A stretch of DNA of 64,000 nt, taken from NCBI RefSeq assembly GCF_051014445.1, contig NC_135141.1:32573422-32637421 (forward strand), given 5' to 3'. The notes under the pieces were generated by a model. That model was given only the letters and a program-made list of their open reading frames with translations. It was not told the origin of the DNA and did not search any database. Below are positions 61,589 through 64,000 of this stretch, one piece after another; positions within the stretch are counted from its first letter, which is position 1; each line of letters starts with the position of its first letter. A program made the translations under genes and the position numbers. This stretch comes from Colletes latitarsis. Taxonomy: Eukaryota > Arthropoda > Insecta > Hymenoptera > Colletidae.

Positions 61589-61760
61589 TTAATTCGTTGA
61601 ATGGCAGGATAGTAATACTTTTTACAAAATCAAAATTTTGATTTTTATAAATTTATTTCCTTTAATATCAACTTGAGAATTAATTGGTTTGGTTCAATTT
61701 GTTATGAAACCAACACCTTGATTTCTAGTATACTATATGGAGAAAAAATTGAGTCCTACA
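61589..61760. repeat. Probable relic of the piggyBac-type MITE family
   Basis: The start TTAATTCGTTGAATGGCAGG (61589-61608) is a decayed form of the MITE left end TTAACACATTGACTGCCAGA. The interior at 61645-61690 (AAATTTATTTCCTTTAATAT, then CTTGAGAATTAATTGGTTT) aligns with 52301-52340. The right end is not clear. It is older than the 52-kb copy. Confidence 0.5.
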
Positions 61761-64000
61761 TTGGAAACTGTCTTTGACGGTAGAATATTCTTGGTGTAAG
61801 TAGTATCAGTGTAATATGCACTTGCATTTATTTCTAAGTCCCAGATTAATTATGCAGCAAGACTCCGTTTAACGCTGCTTCGTTAAAACGCATTTCTGCA
61901 CTCCGTGGTAAATATGTACACGCGATCAGTTATTAAACACACGTAGCTGGAACCGTGTGTCACGTAAAAAGCGCTTCCTTTATGTAGCCGACACAGTGGA
62001 CGATTAATGGCGACAATCTTTCCTTTACAACCGATTTATCGAGGCACGTGCAACATAATTTGCCCCAGTGTCCTTTTAGACGTTGCTACGAGCAGAGTTT
62101 TTAATATACTACTTTATTACTGTCCGACCTACGGGGAAAGGAAGTATTAAAACAGAAAAGATTTTCGAAACTACACAAAATGAATTTGTATTTTGTCTGC
62201 AAACGTCTCAATGGATTTCAATTAAATTCTGTATTTAAATGCTAATGTCAAGAAAAGTCTCTCATAAAAATATCGTATTAAAAAGTGAAGTATATTATAG
62301 ATTATTAATAGAGTTAAAGCTACCATTGTAGCGCACGATTGAAAATTAAGCAAGATAATCAGGACAAATGTAATTTCGGAAAAGACTGTTACAAATAGTA
62401 GTCGTTCTACAATCGTTTATCATTCGACAAGGGTCTGGCTAGGCAAAGAAAATGGATTCTGCATGAATTGAACGACGTTCGAACGCTGGGAACGGCGATA
62501 TCTGCCTCGTTTTCCGGGAGAAACAAACGAAATGCATTTTTAAGCAAATCGGCTCGCGATGAAAAATGGTCTTTATATGATAATCGAAAACACAGTCGAA
62601 TAAAGCAGAACCGTAGAACTACATGTCGAAATTGTCGTTTTACCAGGAAAGGATTAATGATTGCTGTTTGTGGTTGTATGGAAATTCCTTGAAAATCGCA
62701 GAAGTCTATTTTACGAGTAACAAGAAAAGAATTTTAATCGAGGCGAAGGCAGAAATGTACGATAATTACTACAGTGTAATTTTTGCATAAAGAATGATGA
62801 CGTAAAAACTTGGATGCAATTTTACTAACTTTACAAATAATTTTGTTCGATCATGTTAAAATGAACGAAGCTCTAACCCATACGACGATGTTTGGAGGTG
62901 TTTGTTTCGCGTTTGGAAATTACCCCGTAGTAGATAAATATTAATTGGTTTACTCGTTGTGCAGGATGGTTTAATCTGAGGATTGGAATCCCAGTAGGGA
63001 TATTTTAAGCCTCCCATCAATGACTTTATGGCATCAGACTGCATAAAAATGCGCCGTATCCTGCGTGTAATCTGAATATTATGAGGAGGACATAAACTCG
63101 TTAGCTACACAGTTGCCTATAAACCTCGTTTTAACGAGCCCCCCGATATATAGTTCCTTGACATTTATTTCGCAATCAAATCCGACGTAGTTCTAAAGAT
63201 GCAACTTATAGGACGAACGGAAGTCACCGTTTCTTCTCACGTAGAAACCATTAACAGGGATCGTGCTCCTTGAAAAGTTTCCCCCTGGTTTTGATCAAAC
63301 TTCGTATGTTCGCGGGGAGGTCAAATATAAGAGATACGATTTCTTTCAACAAACAATAATACAAGTTCGAGGGGTCAAACTGCCCTTAGAAGTTACAACC
63401 CCCAATGGCGTCCCTAAATATATTGGAGTTACAACAAAGTTTGTAAAATAAAATGATAAAAGTATAGTGCTCTATTTGATTTAAATAGAATCGATTTAGT
63501 TGAATTCGCTACGAAGATACATTAAAGACTTATGTACATATACATGTGTATTATTCCGAGAGATATTTATTTGATCATATTTTATATAAACTCGATAGAA
63601 ACATGTTTAATGATAAGCTGTATTCATTCTGAGACTTTTTACAAAATTACCGTTGTTTTTAACGCATAAAATACCAAATAATTGAGAATAAAATGTGCGT
63701 TTATAATCGATTACGAAATAATAAATCGTATAAATGCATTATAGTCGAATTAACGATTATCCGAATAATAACGCATTGATAAACGGCGGCAAGGGAGACC
63801 CCAATACGCGTTAGAAAGTGCATTAAATCGACCCAAATTTATGCGCAACTATAGCGATTGATAAAACGCTCGAAGCAGTCGTAAATAAGCGTTAAAATAG
63901 AGCCAACCAGTGCCCGAAAATTAAAGGATTTTCACCTGAAAGGCCATTTAATGAAGTCGATTGTTTTCAGTAAATTGAAACGTCACTCTCTAACAGGTTA
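61761..64000. other. Non-coding stretch, no gene recognised
   Basis: AT-rich. GGATTGGAATCCC at 62974-62986 resembles a tRNA B-box, but no cloverleaf can be drawn around it. Short open frames (up to 74 codons) have no domain. The right edge of the window shows nothing to suggest a gene entering it. Confidence 0.5.

Noticed and set aside
62960..63010. tRNA gene or tRNA-derived SINE
   Set aside because: GGATTGGAATCCC resembles a B-box, but it lacks the TTCGA core, and no A-box, acceptor stem or anticodon arm can be placed.
1..64000. CRISPR arrays, operons, phage or prokaryotic mobile systems
   Set aside because: No regularly spaced identical repeats, ribosome-binding sites or packed genes. The repeats found are diverged eukaryotic-type families.
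1..64000. Conserved insect microRNAs
   Set aside because: I looked for several well-known mature sequences (let-7, bantam, miR-1, miR-2, miR-7, miR-9, miR-10, miR-124, miR-184, miR-317 types) by eye and saw none. A proper search could still find others.

Overview
The window looks like non-coding DNA from an animal nuclear genome, most likely an insect and probably a hymenopteran (bee or wasp). The basis is compositional: it is AT-rich, CpG is plainly not depleted (TCG, CGA and CGCG words are everywhere), there is no operon-like packing of open frames, and several old non-autonomous repeat families are scattered through it. The order-level placement is an inference, and no species is claimed.

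I find no intact host gene in 64 kb. Almost all open frames are under about 140 codons, overlap other frames on both strands, and show no recognisable domain. They are what CpG-rich, stop-poor stretches give by chance. The window is therefore either a gene desert or the inside of very long introns. Short exons without a recognisable domain could have been missed.

The only securely identified coding material is a decayed, minus-strand Ty3/Gypsy LTR retrotransposon at 15068-17127. It keeps a Gag capsid part with one in-frame stop, a CCHC zinc knuckle, the C-terminal side of the protease with its catalytic motif missing, and the N-terminal part of reverse transcriptase. The element breaks off before the catalytic YxDD motif, and neither RNase H, integrase nor LTRs are visible. 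A second, unidentified coding relic with frameshifts may lie at 51325-52053.

Non-autonomous elements and repeats make up the rest of the recognisable content. They include a piggyBac-type MITE (52161-52400) with relics further right; a foldback element with arms of about 60 bp (32791-33109); a second family with 58-bp arms (26935-27290) and fragments at 38117-38270 and 47998-48138; a family of about 500 bp present in opposite orientations at 7642-8160 and 44146-44612, with a third fragment at 43896-43965; and a 177-bp degenerate tandem array at 48654-49153. Smaller tandem duplications lie near 9.8, 14.8 and 31.3 kb.

The best candidate for host function is a dense cluster of palindromically arranged GATTAC/GTAATC and GTAATTAC words at 6190-6345. 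It resembles a homotypic homeodomain-binding enhancer. The rest (roughly 1-6.1, 17.1-26.9, 33.1-43.8 and 53.7-64 kb) shows nothing I can name.
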